Assembly (NCBI GenBank): GCA_041688815.1
Contig: JBDNHK010000082.1
Span: forward strand, 1-56,138
Length of the DNA: 56,138 nt
Direction of reading: 5' to 3'
Source: Rhabdothermincola_A sp041688815
GTDB taxonomy: Bacteria > Actinomycetota > Acidimicrobiia > Acidimicrobiales > Acidimicrobilacustridaceae
Shown here: one piece after another, positions 54,751-56,138 of the stretch
How positions within the stretch are numbered: position 1 is the stretch's first letter
Layout of the letters: every line of letters begins with the position of its first letter
The notes under the pieces: generated by a model
Seen by the model: the letters and a program-made list of their open reading frames with translations, nothing else
The model's database searches: none
Told to the model about the DNA's origin: nothing
Translations under genes and position numbers: made by a program

Positions 54751-55626
54751 ATGTTGAAGCTGGTGCTGCCGAAGGGCTCCCTGGAGAAGGCCACGCTCGA
54801 GCTCTTCGAGGCCGCGGATCTCAAGGTGATCCGCAACTCCAATGTGCAGTACCAGGCCAACATCGTCGATCCCCGCATCGACGAGGTGCGGATCCTGCGC
54901 CCCCAGGAGATCCCGCAGTACGTCGCCGAGGGCCTGTTCGACATCGGGATCACCGGCCGCGACTGGGTGGAGGAGACCTCGAGCGTGGTCGAGTCCCTCG
55001 GTGAGCTGAAGTACTCGAAGGCCACCACCGACCCGGTGCGGATCATCGTCGCCGTCCCATCCGACTCGCCGGTCAACAGCGTGGCCGAGCTCCCCGCCGG
55101 TGTCCGGGTGTCGAGCGAGTACCCCGAGCTCACCCGCCGTTTCTTCACCGATCGGGGTATCGACGCCGACATCCGCCTCTCTTACGGCGCCACCGAAGCC
55201 AAGGTGCCCGACATCGTCGACTGCATCGTCGACATCACCGAGACCGGTCAGGCCCTGCGGGCGGCCGGCCTGAAGATCATCGACACCATTCTCGTGTCCT
55301 ACACCGAACTGGTGGCCAACCCTCAGAGCCTGGCCAACCCCGACAAGGCCCACGCCATGCGCCAGATCCAGACCCTGCTCGAAGGGGTGCTCGAAGCCCG
55401 GGGCAAGGTGCTGGTGAAGCTGAACGTGCCGAAGGACAAGCTCAGCGCCGTCATCGCCCTGCTCCCGGCCATGAAGTCCCCCACCGTGAACGAGCTGTAC
55501 GGCGACTCGGGCTACGCCGTCGAGACCGTCGTGGCCAAAGCCACCATCAACGTGCTGATCCCCGCGCTCTCCGACGGGGGCGCCACCGACATCATCGAGC
55601 TGCCGATCTCGAAGATCGTCCACTGA
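54751..55626 (+). CDS. hisG: ATP phosphoribosyltransferase, long form
   Basis: 291 residues, so the long form with the C-terminal histidine-binding regulatory domain. First step of histidine synthesis. LKLVLPKGSLEKATLELF, GLFDIGITGRDWVEE and the PRPP motif DCIVDITETGQALRAAGL are present; PTVNELYGDSGYAVETVV lies in the regulatory domain. No other his genes follow, unlike the usual hisE-hisG pairing. Confidence 0.96.
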   Translation: MLKLVLPKGSLEKATLELFEAADLKVIRNSNVQYQANIVDPRIDEVRILRPQEIPQYVAEGLFDIGITGRDWVEETSSVVESLGELKYSKATTDPVRIIVAVPSDSPVNSVAELPAGVRVSSEYPELTRRFFTDRGIDADIRLSYGATEAKVPDIVDCIVDITETGQALRAAGLKIIDTILVSYTELVANPQSLANPDKAHAMRQIQTLLEGVLEARGKVLVKLNVPKDKLSAVIALLPAMKSPTVNELYGDSGYAVETVVAKATINVLIPALSDGGATDIIELPISKIVH

Positions 55627-55667
55627 GGCGGACGGCGTTGGCGTCGACCAGGTCCGCGGGGGTTCGG

Positions 55668-55895
55668 ATGGGTGACCATCTCGGCCGGGTGGCGGAGTTC
55701 GACGACCCGCGGGGCCTCGGGGTCGTGCGATCCGATTCCGGTGCCGAGTACCCGTTCCACTGCACGGCCATCGCTGACGGCTCGCGCACCATCGCCGTCG
55801 ACACTGCGGTCGGCTTCAGGGTGGTGGCCGGTCGCCGCGGTCGATGGGAGGCCACCGACCTGCGGGTCGGATCGGAACCAGGGCCGGGCGAGTGA
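55668..55895 (+). CDS. small cold-shock-like domain protein
   Basis: 75 residues from ATG 55668, with GGGGG 6-7 nt upstream. GRVAEFDDPRGLGVVRSD, then YPFHCTAIADGSRTIAVDTA and VGFRVVAGRRGRWEATDL form a compact five-strand OB fold like CspA, but the RNP1/RNP2 aromatic motifs (KGFGFI, VFVHF) are altered. It follows hisG by 41 bp on the same strand. It may bind nucleic acid; function unknown. A TTG 30 nt upstream is a less likely start. Confidence 0.75.
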   Translation: MGDHLGRVAEFDDPRGLGVVRSDSGAEYPFHCTAIADGSRTIAVDTAVGFRVVAGRRGRWEATDLRVGSEPGPGE

Positions 55896-55998
55896 GCGGA
55901 GGTTGCCGGTCCCCTGTCTGTCAGGGTGAGGTGAGACACCGCGTGTAGCGGATCATCACTCCTCAGGGCGAGAAACGGGCACCCGAACATCATGACCG

Positions 55999-56138
55999 TG
56001 AATCGGACCGGGTTCCCCGGAGGCTTCAGACCTTGGAAGAGGATGGGGCATGGACAGGAAACCGGCGACGAACAAGCGTTACCCCGCGGAGCTGAGGGAG
56101 CGGGCCGTCAAGATGGTCGTTGGTCTTTAGCGAGCGGA
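55999..56138 (+). mobile_element. 5' end of a second IS3-family element
   Basis: TGAATCGGACCGGGTTCCCC begins a stretch that looks like an IS3-type left end, followed by a short leader and the start of an OrfA. The proposed end at 55999 is a guess from the TG start. Its terminus differs from that of the element at the left edge, so these are probably two different IS types. The element continues out of the window. Confidence 0.5.
56050..56130 (+). pseudogene. IS3-family OrfA N-terminus with early stop
   Basis: ATG 56050 gives 26 residues, including NKRYPAELRERAVKMV, the usual first helix of the IS3 OrfA helix-turn-helix, then VGL and a TAG at 56128-56130. Normal OrfA proteins run to about 90-110 residues. 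The last 20 bases of the window no longer fit the family, so either the gene is degenerate or the sequence near the edge is unreliable. Confidence 0.55.

Overview
The window is one 56 kb stretch of very high-GC DNA. It carries about 56 protein genes, almost all on the + strand, and most are core housekeeping genes. The gene set points to an actinobacterium: an actinobacterial-type integration host factor (MihF), an ATPase-deficient PriA, a DUF4388 protein, frequent GTG starts and GTGA/ATGA stop-start overlaps. A complete MreBCD-PBP2-RodA elongation cluster and many leaderless genes make class Acidimicrobiia my best guess. That placement is inference and rests on no database search.

Layout: (1) 1-176, the tail of an IS3-family element that has cut off the end of an M15 D,D-carboxypeptidase gene. 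(2) 1.1-5.8 kb, tig-clpP-clpX-folC. (3) 5.8-6.2 kb, a gap holding a LexA-type operator inside a promoter, followed by a 36-40 residue ORF with a beta-clamp-binding-like motif. (4) 6.2-12.3 kb, ndk and the rod-shape cluster mreB-mreC-mreD-mrdA-rodA, ending in a large hairpin. (5) 12.5-20 kb, rarA, two small membrane proteins, alaS, ruvX, mltG, aroE. (6) 20.1-26.3 kb, an apparently frameshifted DUF4388 gene, a prepilin peptidase, aroC-aroK-aroB-aroQ and an M24 peptidase. (7) 26.3-36.5 kb, efp, nusB and the UMP operon pyrR-pyrB-pyrC-carA-carB-pyrD-pyrF, preceded by a PyrR-binding hairpin. (8) 36.6-44.3 kb, a luciferase-family oxidoreductase, a TetR regulator, mihF-gmk-rpoZ-coaBC-metK-priA. (9) 44.4-47.0 kb, a minus-strand operon (RsmC-like methyltransferase, SPOUT RNA methylase, cation/proton antiporter). 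(10) 47.1-53.9 kb, def-fmt-rsmB, a Mog/MoaB protein and the riboflavin genes ribD-ribE-ribBA-ribH. (11) 53.9-55.9 kb, a minus-strand VIT1-family transporter, hisG and a small cold-shock-like protein. (12) 56.0 kb to the end, the start of a second IS3-family element.

The genes cover protein folding and turnover, cell elongation, chorismate, UMP, riboflavin, CoA and SAM synthesis, and translation start and RNA modification. The most interesting non-coding signals are the SOS-type promoter of the tiny clamp-motif ORF; a PyrR-binding site coupled to an intrinsic terminator that lies inside the first codons of pyrR; and a repeated TANNNT box 7-10 nt before the start codon of about twelve transcription-unit-leading genes, which suggests leaderless transcription.
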